From Allomesorhizobium camelthorni (GTDB taxonomy: Bacteria; Pseudomonadota; Alphaproteobacteria; Rhizobiales; Rhizobiaceae), in the NCBI RefSeq assembly GCF_011045125.1, contig NZ_JAAKZF010000013.1, positions 1 to 64,000 of the forward strand: 64,000 nt of DNA. Direction: 5' to 3'. Both the position numbers and the translations under genes were made by a program. Shown piece by piece: positions 1-9,784 of the stretch (its first letter is position 1; each line of letters starts with the position of its first letter). The notes beneath the pieces are model-generated. The model searched no databases and was not told the DNA's origin. It worked only from the letters and a program-made list of their open reading frames with translations.

Positions 1-48
1 TAGGACGAACTATCAAACGGAAATCCGACAGCGCTGTGAATTTTTTTG

Positions 49-1763
49 TCAAACCCGCTCGTGGCGCAGCTGCTGCAGCGCGTTCTCGATCGTCGCCTTG
101 TAGCGGACATGCGGCGGCTTCACCCCATGTGTAAACAGCATGCGCCGGACGTTGGGCGTCGCCCCGGTGATGAAGAAGCGCACGCCCGCCCTTTTCGCCT
201 TGCGCACCGCGCCTTCCAGCACATTGGCCGCTGTCGAATCGAGGAACGGCACGCCGGAGCAGTCGAGGATGAAGCTCTTGCGCTGGTCGGCGATGCGATC
301 AAGCACCGTGCCGACAGTCGTGGCCGCGCCAAAGAAGAACGCCCCCGATATCCGGTAAATCACTGTGTCCGGATCGCTCGCCTTCTCCGGATCGTAGCTC
401 GTGCGGCGGCCATTGCGGTCGTCCGCGACATCGTCGCGCACCATCGGCACGTCCGTGTCGACCGCGATCGATTTCGACATGCGATCGATGAACAGCACCG
501 AGCCGAGCGCGAAGCCGACCACTATGCCCTCGGTCAGGTCGCGGAATATCACCAGCGCGAAGGTCACCAGAAGCACCATGGCGTCGCCCCAGGACGAGCG
601 GATGAGCGCGGCGAATGCGGTCTTCTCGACCATGTTCCAGGCCACCACCGCGAGCACGCCGGCAAGCGCGGCGAGCGGAATGTAGCTCGCCAGCGGCGCG
701 GCGATCAGCATGAAGAGCAGCAGGAAGCCCGAGTGGAGCATGCCCGAAACAGGGCCGTGCGCGCCCGCCCGCACATTCGTGGCGGTCCGCGCGATCGTGC
801 CGGTCACGCAGATGCCGCCGAACAGAGCCGAGCCTATATTGGCGAACCCCTGCGCCACCAGTTCGCAATTCGAGCGGTGCCGCCGCCCGGTCATGCCGTC
901 GGCCACCACCGCCGACAATAGCGATTCGATCGCGCCGAGCAGCGCGAAGGCGACGGCGTCCGGAAACACCGCCTGCACTTTCTCAAGGCCGAATTCCGGC
1001 AGCGAAGGCAGCGGCAGCGAGCGCGGTATGCCGCCGAAGCGGGTGCCGATCGTTTCGACAGGCATGGCGAATGCAAATGCCGCGATGGAGGCCGCCGCAA
1101 CGGCTATCAGCATGCCCGGCCAGGTCGGCCGCAGGCGCTTCAGCCCAAGGATGACGCCGATCGTCAGGGCAGCGACGCCGACCGCTGCCGGGTTCACCGT
1201 ACCGGCGGCTTCGCCCAGCGCTACCAGCTTTTCAATCAGCTCGCCGGGCTCCTTGCCAGGCAGCGTCAGGCCGAACAATTCGCTGAGCTGGCTGGCGAAG
1301 ATGATGACCGCGATTCCGGACGTGAAGCCGACCGTCACCGGATAGGGGATGAATTTGATGTAGGTGCCGAGCCTCAGATAGCCGGCGGCGACGAGAAATG
1401 CGCCAGACATCATCGTGGCCAGGATCAGCCCGTCCACGCCGTGCCGCGCCACGGTCGCGGCCACCAGCACGATGAAGGCTCCGGCCGGCCGCCGATCTGG
1501 AACCTGCTGCCGCCAAGCGCCGAGACCAGGAAGCCGCCGACGATCGCCGTATAGAGGCCGCGGTCAGGCGAAACCCCCGAGGCGATGGCGATGGCCATAG
1601 ACAGCGGCAGCGCCACGATCGCCACCGTCAATCCCGCGAGCAGGTCGGCCTGGAACTGCGGCAGGCCGTAGCCTTCGCGCAGCACCGTCACCAGCTTGGG
1701 GGTGTAGAGCTCCCGGAATGTCGGCTGTCTCGTCGCCCGGCCGGAATTGAGATCTGCTTTCAT
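49..1763 (-). pseudogene. SulP-family sulfate/anion permease, frameshifted
   Basis: SulP transporters are inner-membrane anion carriers (sulfate, bicarbonate or others) with 10-14 membrane segments and a cytoplasmic STAS domain. The first ~92 codons (start ATG at 1763) give the typical N-terminus with RELYTPKLV and the first membrane helices up to SRFQIGG. The rest, starting LVAATVARHGVDG, lies in the next frame and runs through the membrane domain to a C-terminal STAS domain with ILDCSGVPFLDSTAAN. The break is near 1485, in a CGGCCGGCCG run, where one C appears to be missing: restoring it would join QIGG to PAGAFIVLVAATV. Reconstructed length is about 571 residues, normal for the family. It is either a fresh pseudogene or a sequencing/assembly error in a GC repeat. 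The substrate cannot be told. Confidence 0.88.
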
Positions 1764-1895
1764 GTCTGCCTTTCGCGGCGCGAAGGGCGGCGGGATCGTC
1801 GGCTGGGATGTGTCGGATCACCGGTCAGGCCGGCATCGCCCGATTCAACACCACCAAAATGTCGGCGTCGCCGTCGCGACTTTGGTCTGCCGGAC

Positions 1896-2168
1896 TCAGC
1901 CGGATTGCCCGTTCTGCCCCGCGGGCTGGCGCAGGCGAACGCCCCTGCCGCCCTCGATGCTTGCCTGGTTGTCCGCGATCAGCTCCACGCCTGACATCTC
2001 CAGCGCGTGGATGACCTTGACCAGAGTGTCGACGACGCCCCTGACGACGCCGTCGCTCGCTTCCATCCGCTGGATGGTGGGAAGCGAAACGCCGGCGCGT
2101 TCGGCGAGCGTCTTCTGGTCTATGCCGGCCAGCGCCCGCGCGGCGCGCATCTGCGCTGCGGTGATCAC
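1896..2168 (-). CDS. XRE-family helix-turn-helix transcriptional regulator
   Basis: A 90-residue DNA-binding protein. The segment ITAAQMRAARALAGIDQK, followed by LAERAGVSLPTIQRMEAS, is a classic lambda-repressor-like helix-turn-helix of the small rhizobial type that starts at MITxAQMRAAR. I chose the GTG at 2168 because it begins exactly at that conserved start and has AGGAG 8 nt upstream. An ATG at 2213 would add 15 residues of no recognisable kind and would lie inside the palindrome at 2201-2213. The tail after residue 65 is Gly/Arg/Gln-rich and probably disordered. Upstream palindromes suggest autoregulation. Targets are unknown; the neighbouring SulP gene is on the same strand, 132 bp downstream. 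Confidence 0.8.
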   Translation of the reverse strand: MITAAQMRAARALAGIDQKTLAERAGVSLPTIQRMEASDGVVRGVVDTLVKVIHALEMSGVELIADNQASIEGGRGVRLRQPAGQNGQSG

Positions 2169-2200
2169 GGACAGTGCTCCTGTCTGAGTCTGCGAGATGA

Positions 2201-2237
2201 ATGTATCATACATCCATTATGATGTTTCAAGCATCAT
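2201..2237. promoter_or_regulatory. Paired palindromes upstream of the XRE gene (candidate operator)
   Basis: ATGTATCATACAT (2201-2213) is a perfect 13-bp palindrome. It is followed by ATGATG-N7-CATCAT (2219-2237). Both lie within 70 bp upstream of the GTG start of the XRE gene, where a promoter is expected, and are AT-rich against a GC-rich background. Binding by the XRE protein is an inference. Confidence 0.4.
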
Positions 2238-2277
2238 CTTTTGGCACCGCAGGAATGGAGCTCGGGAGAAAACCCCG

Positions 2278-2991
2278 TCAGGTGTCCGCCGGAGTAGAAT
2301 TATCGATCTCTCCCGCCCGCCTGAGCATCAGCCGCGCGATCAGCCAGCAAAGCATTGCCCAGGCGGCTCCGGCGCACCAGCCGGCCAGCACGTCGGAAGG
2401 CCAGTGGACGCCGAGATAGACACGGCTGGCGCCGACCAGGAATGTCGCCAGCACGGCGACGCCGAGCACGTAAATCCTGAGAGCAGTGTTGGGCATTATC
2501 CGGGCCAGCAGCGCGCCGAGCGTCAGATAGGTCACGGCCGACATCATGGCGTGCCCGCTCGGAAAGCTCAGCGTGTGCACGTCGGCCAGATGCGACACGA
2601 GTTCCGGGCGAGGGCGGTCGACGCCGAGCTTGAGCACGCTGCTCAGCAACTGGCCGCCGGCGACGGAAACGAACACGAACAGGGCGGCCGCCGGTTTGCG
2701 GACGATCATCAGATAGAAGATGACGACTGCCGTGAAAAAAATAAGCACTGCGGCGCTTCCCAGGCTGGTCATGTCGCGCACCGCCTCCTCCATCCAGAAC
2801 GGGCCGATCGGATTGTCGGGCTGGCCCGGCGTGCGGAAGGCGAGTAGGATGCGCGTGTCGAATGTGTGCGGTGTTGTCTCGCGCGCGATCTCCGCGAGTT
2901 CGACGAAACCATAGGCGCCGCCGGCAATGATCATCGCCGCCATCAGCACGGAAAACTCGATCCTCTTCAGGAAATCGGGAAAAAACGGCAT
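2278..2991 (-). CDS. PAP2-family membrane phosphatase
   Basis: An integral membrane phosphatase of the PAP2 (type 2 phosphatidic acid phosphatase) superfamily, which removes phosphate from lipid phosphates such as undecaprenyl diphosphate or phosphatidylglycerol phosphate. All three signature motifs are present: KLGVDRPRP, FPSGHA and SRVYLGVHWPSD, the last two carrying the catalytic histidines. About five to six hydrophobic segments surround them, and the active site is expected to face the periplasm. I chose the ATG at 2991 (MPFFPDFLKR, 237 aa). An upstream start at 3054 adds 21 polar residues and lies in the intergenic region shared with the divergent phoX-like gene. The lipid substrate cannot be assigned from sequence. 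Confidence 0.87.
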   Translation of the reverse strand: MPFFPDFLKRIEFSVLMAAMIIAGGAYGFVELAEIARETTPHTFDTRILLAFRTPGQPDNPIGPFWMEEAVRDMTSLGSAAVLIFFTAVVIFYLMIVRKPAAALFVFVSVAGGQLLSSVLKLGVDRPRPELVSHLADVHTLSFPSGHAMMSAVTYLTLGALLARIMPNTALRIYVLGVAVLATFLVGASRVYLGVHWPSDVLAGWCAGAAWAMLCWLIARLMLRRAGEIDNSTPADT

Positions 2992-3154
2992 GGGGTCTCT
3001 CGTTGAGGATGTGTGCGGGCGTGGTTCCAACCGCGCTAGACCTATAGGCCCCACGCCTTGGCCGGCAAGTCCGCCAGGCGCAAACTGTCATCCTCCTGTT
3101 ATAGGGCGGCACTAGCCATCGCTCATCTCAAGCCGTCAGCCAGAGGTCAGTCCG

Positions 3155-5146
3155 ATGAACGAATACGTCTCCCCCGAAACCAAATTCCGCACCAGCCTGC
3201 TCGAGGACAATGACGGTCCGGGCCACAATCCGACCGCCAACAGAACGATGGGCGAGATCATCGCCGCGCGCTTCTCGCGCCGCGGCTTTCTGAAGGGCTC
3301 GCTGGCTGTTTCGGCCATCGCGGCCACCGTCAGCCCGATCGCGCTGATAACCGCCGACAATGCCCGGGCCGCATCGGGTTCGGTCTTCAGCTTCGACGAA
3401 GTCGAAGCCGGCATCGACGACAAGCACCATGTCGCGGCCGGGTATGACGCCGACATCTTGCTGCGCTGGGGCGATCCGATCTTCGCCGATGCGCCGGAGT
3501 TCGATCCGGCCAACCAGACGCCGGAAGCCCAGGCCAAACAGTTTGGCTACAACAACGACTATGTCGGCTACATCCCGCTCGACGGTTCGTCAGAACACGG
3601 CCTGCTCGTGGTCAACCACGAATACACCAACGAGCATCTGATGTTCCCCGGCATCGTCACGATCTCCGAGGGCAAGATCAAGGTCAGCGACGCCGACCAG
3701 AAGCGCGTCGACATCGAGATGGCCGCCCATGGCGGCTCGATCGTCGAGATCAGGAAGGAAGGCGGCAAGTGGCAGGTCGTCAAGGACGGCAAGCTCAACC
3801 GCCGCATCACCGCCACCACGGAAATGCAGCTTTCCGGCCCGGTCGCCGGCCATGACCGTGTCAAGACGAATGCCGACGCCACAGGCACGAAGGTGTTCGG
3901 CACCGTCAACAACTGCGCCGGCGGTGTCACACCCTGGGGCACCTACATCCTGGCGGAGGAAAATTTCCACGGCTATTTCGCCGGCGAACTGCCGGCCGAT
4001 CACAGCGAAGCCGCCAATTACGAACGTGTCGGCGTTCCGGACGGAACCTATCAGTGGGCGAATTTCTACGACCGCTTCGACGTGTCGAAGGAACCCAACG
4101 AGCCGAACCGTTTTGGCTGGATCGTTGAAGTCGACGTGCAGGATCCGAACTCGGTGCCGAAGAAGCGCACCGCGCTCGGCCGCTTCAAGCATGAGGGCGC
4201 CGAGTCGATCGTGGCGCCAGATGGCCGCGTTGTCTTCTATCTCGGCGACGACGAGCGCTTCGACTATGTCTACAAATTCGTCACCGCCGGCAAATTCAAC
4301 CCCGACGACCGCGCCGCCAATATGGACCTGCTCGACGAAGGCACGCTCTATGTCGCCAAATTCGCCGAGGACGGCTCCTTTGAATGGCTGCCTCTGGTCC
4401 ACGGCCAGGGTCCGCTGACCGCCGAGAACGGTTTTGCCAGCCAGGCCGACGTGCTGATCGAGACCCGCCGCGCCGGCGACCTGCTCGAAGCGACCAAGAT
4501 GGACCGCCCCGAGGACATCCAGCCCAACGCCGCCAATGGCAAGGTCTATGTCATGCTGACCAACAACACCAAGCGCAAGGCCGAGCAGGTCGACGCCGCC
4601 AACCCGCGCGCCGAAAACGCCTTCGGCCACATCATCGAACTGATCGAGGACGGCGGCGACTTCGCTGCGACCAAGGGCAAGTGGGAGATCCTGCTGAAAT
4701 GCGGCGATCCCGCGGTTGCCGACGTTGGCGCGTCGTTCTCGACCTCGACAACCGCCAATGGCTGGTTCGGCATGCCTGATAACTGCGCCATCGATGCCGC
4801 CGGCCGGCTCTGGGTCTCGACCGACGGCAACGGTCCGAAAGAAACAGGCCGCACCGATGGCCTGTGGGCGGTCGACACCGAGGGCGAAGCGCGCGCCACG
4901 TCGAAGCTGTTCTTCCGCGTGCCGATCGGCGCCGAGCTGTGCGGCCCGCTGTTCACGCCGGACGACCAGACGGCCTTTGTCGCCGTGCAGCACCCGGCCG
5001 ATGGCGGCGAGGATTGGGAAGGCTTCGGCCGCCCATCCTACTACGAGGATCTCTCGACCCGCTGGCCCGACTTCAAGGACGACATGCCGGTCCGTCCCGC
5101 CGTCGTTGCCATTACCAAGCAGGGCGGCGGCAAGATCGGTGTATAG
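3155..5146 (+). CDS. PhoX-family (DUF839) phosphatase, Tat-exported
   Basis: A 663-residue periplasmic phosphatase-like protein of the PhoX/DUF839 family: calcium- and iron-dependent alkaline phosphatases that release phosphate from organic esters and are a common answer to phosphate limitation. The twin-arginine signal is clear: FSRRGFLKGSLAVSAIAA (residues ~40-57), followed by an AxA-type site near DNARA. The mature part has the beta-propeller-like PhoX body with VNHEYTNEHLMFP, WGTYILAEENFHGYF and DNCAIDAAGRLWVSTDGNG. The length matches the family. It stands alone, divergent from the PAP2 gene, with a repeat-filled gap after it. No Pho box was identified with confidence, so phosphate control is only an expectation. 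A phosphotriesterase-like activity is possible. Confidence 0.9.
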   Translation: MNEYVSPETKFRTSLLEDNDGPGHNPTANRTMGEIIAARFSRRGFLKGSLAVSAIAATVSPIALITADNARAASGSVFSFDEVEAGIDDKHHVAAGYDADILLRWGDPIFADAPEFDPANQTPEAQAKQFGYNNDYVGYIPLDGSSEHGLLVVNHEYTNEHLMFPGIVTISEGKIKVSDADQKRVDIEMAAHGGSIVEIRKEGGKWQVVKDGKLNRRITATTEMQLSGPVAGHDRVKTNADATGTKVFGTVNNCAGGVTPWGTYILAEENFHGYFAGELPADHSEAANYERVGVPDGTYQWANFYDRFDVSKEPNEPNRFGWIVEVDVQDPNSVPKKRTALGRFKHEGAESIVAPDGRVVFYLGDDERFDYVYKFVTAGKFNPDDRAANMDLLDEGTLYVAKFAEDGSFEWLPLVHGQGPLTAENGFASQADVLIETRRAGDLLEATKMDRPEDIQPNAANGKVYVMLTNNTKRKAEQVDAANPRAENAFGHIIELIEDGGDFAATKGKWEILLKCGDPAVADVGASFSTSTTANGWFGMPDNCAIDAAGRLWVSTDGNGPKETGRTDGLWAVDTEGEARATSKLFFRVPIGAELCGPLFTPDDQTAFVAVQHPADGGEDWEGFGRPSYYEDLSTRWPDFKDDMPVRPAVVAITKQGGGKIGV

Positions 5147-5182
5147 AGCAATCACCTAAGTCGGCGCCGCCTCTCACCCTTG

Positions 5183-5304
5183 CCCTCTCCCCGTGATCCT
5201 TCGACAAGCTCAGGACGGGGAGAGGGGTCGCCAGCGTTGCGGCCAGCCTCCTTCTCCCCGTCACTATACGGGGAGAAGTGCCCGGCAGGGCGATAAGGGG
5301 CAGC
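5183..5304. repeat. Palindromic intergenic repeat (rhizobial mosaic type)
   Basis: Two consecutive hairpins fill the 236-bp gap after phoX. CCCTCTCCCCGT (5183-5194) pairs with ACGGGGAGAGGG (5215-5226), and CTTCTCCCCGT (5251-5261) pairs with ACGGGGAGAAG (5268-5278). The loop of the first contains CTTCGACAAGCTCAGG, which recurs elsewhere in the window. The tail GCCCGGCAGGGCGATAAGG is repeated near 5890. It may double as a bidirectional terminator. Confidence 0.75.
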
Positions 5305-5382
5305 GCTAGCGTTAGATCGCCATCCTAAACTCAGCGCAGAAACTCCGTCCTGTGTCCGGCGAAGTAGAGTTTGCGAAGAGGC

Positions 5383-5724
5383 TCACCGCCCGCCGCTGAT
5401 CGCCGGCCCGAGCGTAATCAACCCCACCGCCACGATCGCCAGCACGATGCCGCCGCTTTGCAGTGCGTTCAGCCGCTCGCTGAAATAGGCCAGCGCAATC
5501 ACGTTAACCGCGACGAGCTGGATCACCGCCGAAAGGCTGAAGGCCGAGGCCATGCCGAATTCGCGCACCAGCCTGAGCATGATCAGGTTGCCGAGCGAAT
5601 AGAGCGCCAGCGTCAAAAGCAGCTTGGGGATGCTCGGCGCCAGCGCCCAGTATTTCGCCACGGTCGCGGCAAGGAGGAAGATCACGGTCGAAAGGCCAAG
5701 CTGAAGCAAGCCGGATAAGGTCAA
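5383..5724 (-). CDS. EamA/SMR-like small membrane transporter
   Basis: A 113-residue, very hydrophobic protein with four predicted membrane helices, the architecture of small multidrug resistance or half-size DMT transporters. It begins LTLSGLLQLGLSTVIFLLAA and ends AIVAVGLITLGPAIS. No ATG is in frame. I chose the TTG at 5724 because GGGGGAGA lies 8-9 nt upstream and the first helix starts directly after it. The frame stays open far upstream, but that part is repeat-derived and polar. The invariant SMR glutamate in helix 1 is not evident, so it is nearer to the EamA-like small exporters of unknown substrate. It is flanked on both sides by palindromic repeats. Confidence 0.7.
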   Translation of the reverse strand: MTLSGLLQLGLSTVIFLLAATVAKYWALAPSIPKLLLTLALYSLGNLIMLRLVREFGMASAFSLSAVIQLVAVNVIALAYFSERLNALQSGGIVLAIVAVGLITLGPAISGGR

Positions 5725-5820
5725 GGCAGTTTCTCCCCCGTCACGCGTTGCTGCCGGCAAGCGCAGGCGCGATCTCTCCGGCAAAGCGGCATTGCCGTCA
5801 AGATGGCGAGACGTTTCGAC

Positions 5821-5909
5821 AGCCCCTTCTCCTCGTCCCGAGTTTGTCGAAATCCTGAGCTTGTCGAAGGATACGGGGAGAACTGCCCGGCAGGGCGATG
5901 AGGGGCAGC
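5821..5909. repeat. Palindromic intergenic repeat, second copy of the same family
   Basis: In the 342-bp gap 5725-6066, CCTGAGCTTGTCGAAGGA and the tail GCCCGGCAGGGCGATGAGG match parts of the 5183-5304 element in a rearranged order. A shortened tandem GAGTTTGTCGAAATCCTGAG precedes it. Nothing else with coding or RNA character was recognised in this gap; 5910-6066 must hold the promoter of the following SDR gene. Confidence 0.7.
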
Positions 5910-6066
5910 ACCGACAGCGGTTGCCCGAACACTGCGGAGCAGTCGAGCTATGACTACCTGTTAGACCAGCGACTTGTCCTGCCGGGCCGGCGTGGCTAGT
6001 TCTCGTGATGGCTCGAATTATCGCGCAAGGTCCAGCGGGCGCTGACATGAGGAAAGGATCAAAAGA

Positions 6067-6771
6067 ATGGCGGAACTCAAAACAGCAATCATCACCGCAG
6101 GCGGCAGCGGCATGGGCGCGGATGCGGCGCGCAAGCTTGCGGAAGACGGTTTTCAGGTCGCCATCCTGTCCTCCTCCGGCAAGGGCGAGGCGCTGGCCAA
6201 AAAGCTCGGCGGGATCGGCGTCACCGGCTCCAACCGCTCCAATGACGATCTGAAGCGCCTGGTCGACGCGACGATCGAGAAATGGGGCCGCATCGACGCG
6301 GTGGTCAACAGCGCCGCTCATGGCCCGCGCGCCCCGATCCTCGAAATCAGCGACGAGGACTGGCATCTCGGCATGGAGATCTATCTGCTCAACGCCATCC
6401 GCGTCGCCCGTCTGGTCACGCCTGTCATGCAGGCCCAGAAATCAGGCTCGATTGTCAACATCTCCACCTATGCCGCTTTCGAGCCCGAAGCGCTGTTCCC
6501 GACCTCCGGTGTGTTCCGCGCCGGGCTTGCTTCCTTCACGAAACTCTTCGCCGACAAATACGCGCCCGACAATGTCCGCATGAACAATGTCCTGCCCGGC
6601 TTCATCGACAGCCTGCCCGAAACCGGCGAGCGCCGCGAGCGCATCCCGATGGGCCGCTATGGCCGCGTCGAGGAGGTGTCGGAGCTCATCGCTTTTCTGG
6701 CCAGCGACCGCTCCAGCTACATCACTGGCCAGAACATCCGCATCGACGGCGGCATCACCAAATCGATGTAA
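6067..6771 (+). CDS. SDR-family oxidoreductase with atypical active site
   Basis: A 234-residue Rossmann-fold protein of the short-chain dehydrogenase/reductase superfamily. The N-terminal dinucleotide motif is present as TAGGSGMG, the central NNAG is NSAA, and the C-terminus VEEVSELIAFLASDRSSYITGQNIRIDGG is fully SDR-like. The active site is odd: in the stretch FPTSGVFRAGLASFTKLFA, aligned with the usual YxxxKAGL, the catalytic tyrosine is replaced by serine and the lysine by arginine. It may still bind NAD(P) but use a different chemistry, or act non-enzymatically. It is a single gene between a repeat-rich gap and a sugar dehydrogenase gene. The substrate is unknown. Confidence 0.85.
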   Translation: MAELKTAIITAGGSGMGADAARKLAEDGFQVAILSSSGKGEALAKKLGGIGVTGSNRSNDDLKRLVDATIEKWGRIDAVVNSAAHGPRAPILEISDEDWHLGMEIYLLNAIRVARLVTPVMQAQKSGSIVNISTYAAFEPEALFPTSGVFRAGLASFTKLFADKYAPDNVRMNNVLPGFIDSLPETGERRERIPMGRYGRVEEVSELIAFLASDRSSYITGQNIRIDGGITKSM

Positions 6772-6921
6772 CAGGCGGTTGACGCTTCGCCGCCTGCAAC
6801 AATGTTCCCTGCTCGCTGTTAGGCGAGAAGCGTGATCTCGAACCGAAGTCCCGCAGCGAAAAGTTACGAACCTTCCGGCCGGATCATGCGCCAGGACTTC
6901 ATCGGATCGGAGCAGGCCGCC

Positions 6922-8256
6922 GTGAAACGAATCCTCATCGCCATCCTCATACTCGTCGTGCTTGCCATTCTGGCTGCCGTCGCCGTCTTCTTCATGTCGC
7001 GTGAGGAGGCCACAGTGCCGGTCGAGGAGGGCTACGGCGCCAATCCGACCCTGCCCGAGCCCAACCAGACACTCATCCCCACCATCAACATCGCTCCGGC
7101 CAGCCCTTGGCCGGAGGGCACGATGCCGACGCCGGCGCCTGGCTTCGCCGTCAACGAATATGCCGGCGATTTCGATCATCCGCGCTGGCTGCACGTCCTG
7201 CCCAATGGCGACGTGCTGGTCGCCGAAACCAACCGGCCGCCCAAGCCCGAGGAGGAATTCAGCCTGCGCGGCTGGATCATGGGCTTGGTCCTGACCCGCG
7301 CCGGCGCCGAGGTGCCGAGCGCCAACCGCATCACGCTTGTACGCGATGCGGACGGCGACGGCGTCGCCGAGACGCGCTCGACCTTTCTCGAAGGCCTGAA
7401 CTCGCCCTTCGGCATGACACTGTTCGAAGACACATTCTACGTCGCCAACACCGACGCCATCGTCGCCTTCCCCTATACCGACGGCGCGACGAAGATCGAC
7501 GCGCCCGGCGAAAAGATCGCCGACCTTCCGGCCGGGCCGATAAACCAGCACTGGACCAAGGACGTCATCGCCAGCCAGGACGGTTCGAAGCTCTATGCCA
7601 CCGTCGGCTCCAACAGCAATGTTGGCGAAAACGGCATGGAGGCCGAGGAAAACCGCGCCGCCGTGCTCGAAATCGACCTGGCGACGCGCCAGACGCGCCT
7701 CTTCGCCTCTGGCCTGCGCAATCCCAACGGTCTGTCCTGGCACCCCGCTACCGACGAGCTCTGGGTCGTCGTCAACGAGCGCGACGAGATCGGCAGCGAT
7801 CTGGTCCCCGACTACATGACGTCGGTCAGGGAGGGCGGCTTCTACGGCTGGCCCTACAGCTATTTCGGCCAGCATGTCGACGACCGCGCCCAGCCTCCGC
7901 GTCCCGACCTGGTCGAAAAGGCGATCGTGCCCGACTATGCGCTCGGCGCGCACACCGCCTCGCTCGGCCTCACCTTCTACGACGCCGATCTGTTCGGCCC
8001 GCAATTTGCCGGCGGCGCCTTCGTCGGCCAGCACGGCTCATGGAACCGACGCCCGCGCAGCGGCTACAAGGTCATCTTCGTGCCGTTCCAGAACGGCAGG
8101 CCGTCCGGTCCGCCGCAGGACATTCTCACCGGCTTCATCAGCGCCGACGACAAGGCGCTCGGCCGGCCGGTCGGCGTCGCCATCGACCGCCGCGGCGCGC
8201 TACTCGTCGCAGACGATGTCGGCAACAAGGTCTGGCGGGTGGTTCCGGCGCAATAA
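6922..8256 (+). CDS. PQQ-dependent sugar (sorbosone-type) dehydrogenase, membrane anchored
   Basis: A beta-propeller dehydrogenase of the GSDH/L-sorbosone dehydrogenase family, which oxidises sugars or aldehydes in the periplasm with pyrroloquinoline quinone. Family features include VLPNGDVLVAETNRP, RDADGDGVAETRSTFLEGL, SGLRNPNGLSWHP and FVGQHGSWNR. The start is uncertain: an ATG at 6832 is possible. I prefer the GTG at 6922 (444 aa), which puts a clean signal anchor (RILIAILILVVLAILAAVAV) right at the N-terminus. No PQQ synthesis genes are seen in the window. The bd oxidase genes downstream could take electrons from the quinone pool it feeds, but a 150-bp gap with a repeat separates them and co-transcription is not shown. 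Confidence 0.82.
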   Translation: MKRILIAILILVVLAILAAVAVFFMSREEATVPVEEGYGANPTLPEPNQTLIPTINIAPASPWPEGTMPTPAPGFAVNEYAGDFDHPRWLHVLPNGDVLVAETNRPPKPEEEFSLRGWIMGLVLTRAGAEVPSANRITLVRDADGDGVAETRSTFLEGLNSPFGMTLFEDTFYVANTDAIVAFPYTDGATKIDAPGEKIADLPAGPINQHWTKDVIASQDGSKLYATVGSNSNVGENGMEAEENRAAVLEIDLATRQTRLFASGLRNPNGLSWHPATDELWVVVNERDEIGSDLVPDYMTSVREGGFYGWPYSYFGQHVDDRAQPPRPDLVEKAIVPDYALGAHTASLGLTFYDADLFGPQFAGGAFVGQHGSWNRRPRSGYKVIFVPFQNGRPSGPPQDILTGFISADDKALGRPVGVAIDRRGALLVADDVGNKVWRVVPAQ

Positions 8257-8296
8257 CGGACTCCGCAACCGCAGGCTGCGACACTCCGCCGCTATC

Positions 8297-8330
8297 CTGA
8301 GCCTGCCGAAGGGCTGAGCCTGCCGAAGGG
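8297..8330. repeat. Tandem 17-bp repeat, two copies
   Basis: CTGAGCCTGCCGAAGGG occurs twice head to tail (8297-8313 and 8314-8330). The same unit occurs once near 15830, and it is a variant of the CTGAGCTTGTCGAAGG core of the palindromic repeats. Confidence 0.8.
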
Positions 8331-8407
8331 CTGCGCCATAGCGCCGCTTTGACCGCGCGCTCGCCGCCGCTTACCTTTCGGTTGCAACAGCCGGGAAGGC
8401 ACAGGTC

Positions 8408-9780
<1,373 letters not shown>

Positions 9781-9784
<4 letters not shown>

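Noticed and set aside
3590-5155. Long open frame (over 500 codons) opposite phoX, and similar long frames opposite lepA, dnaX, glcB and hyuA
   Set aside because: High-GC coding DNA keeps the complementary frame open. These translations are low-complexity, lack conserved motifs and lack ribosome binding sites, while the opposite strand encodes recognised proteins.
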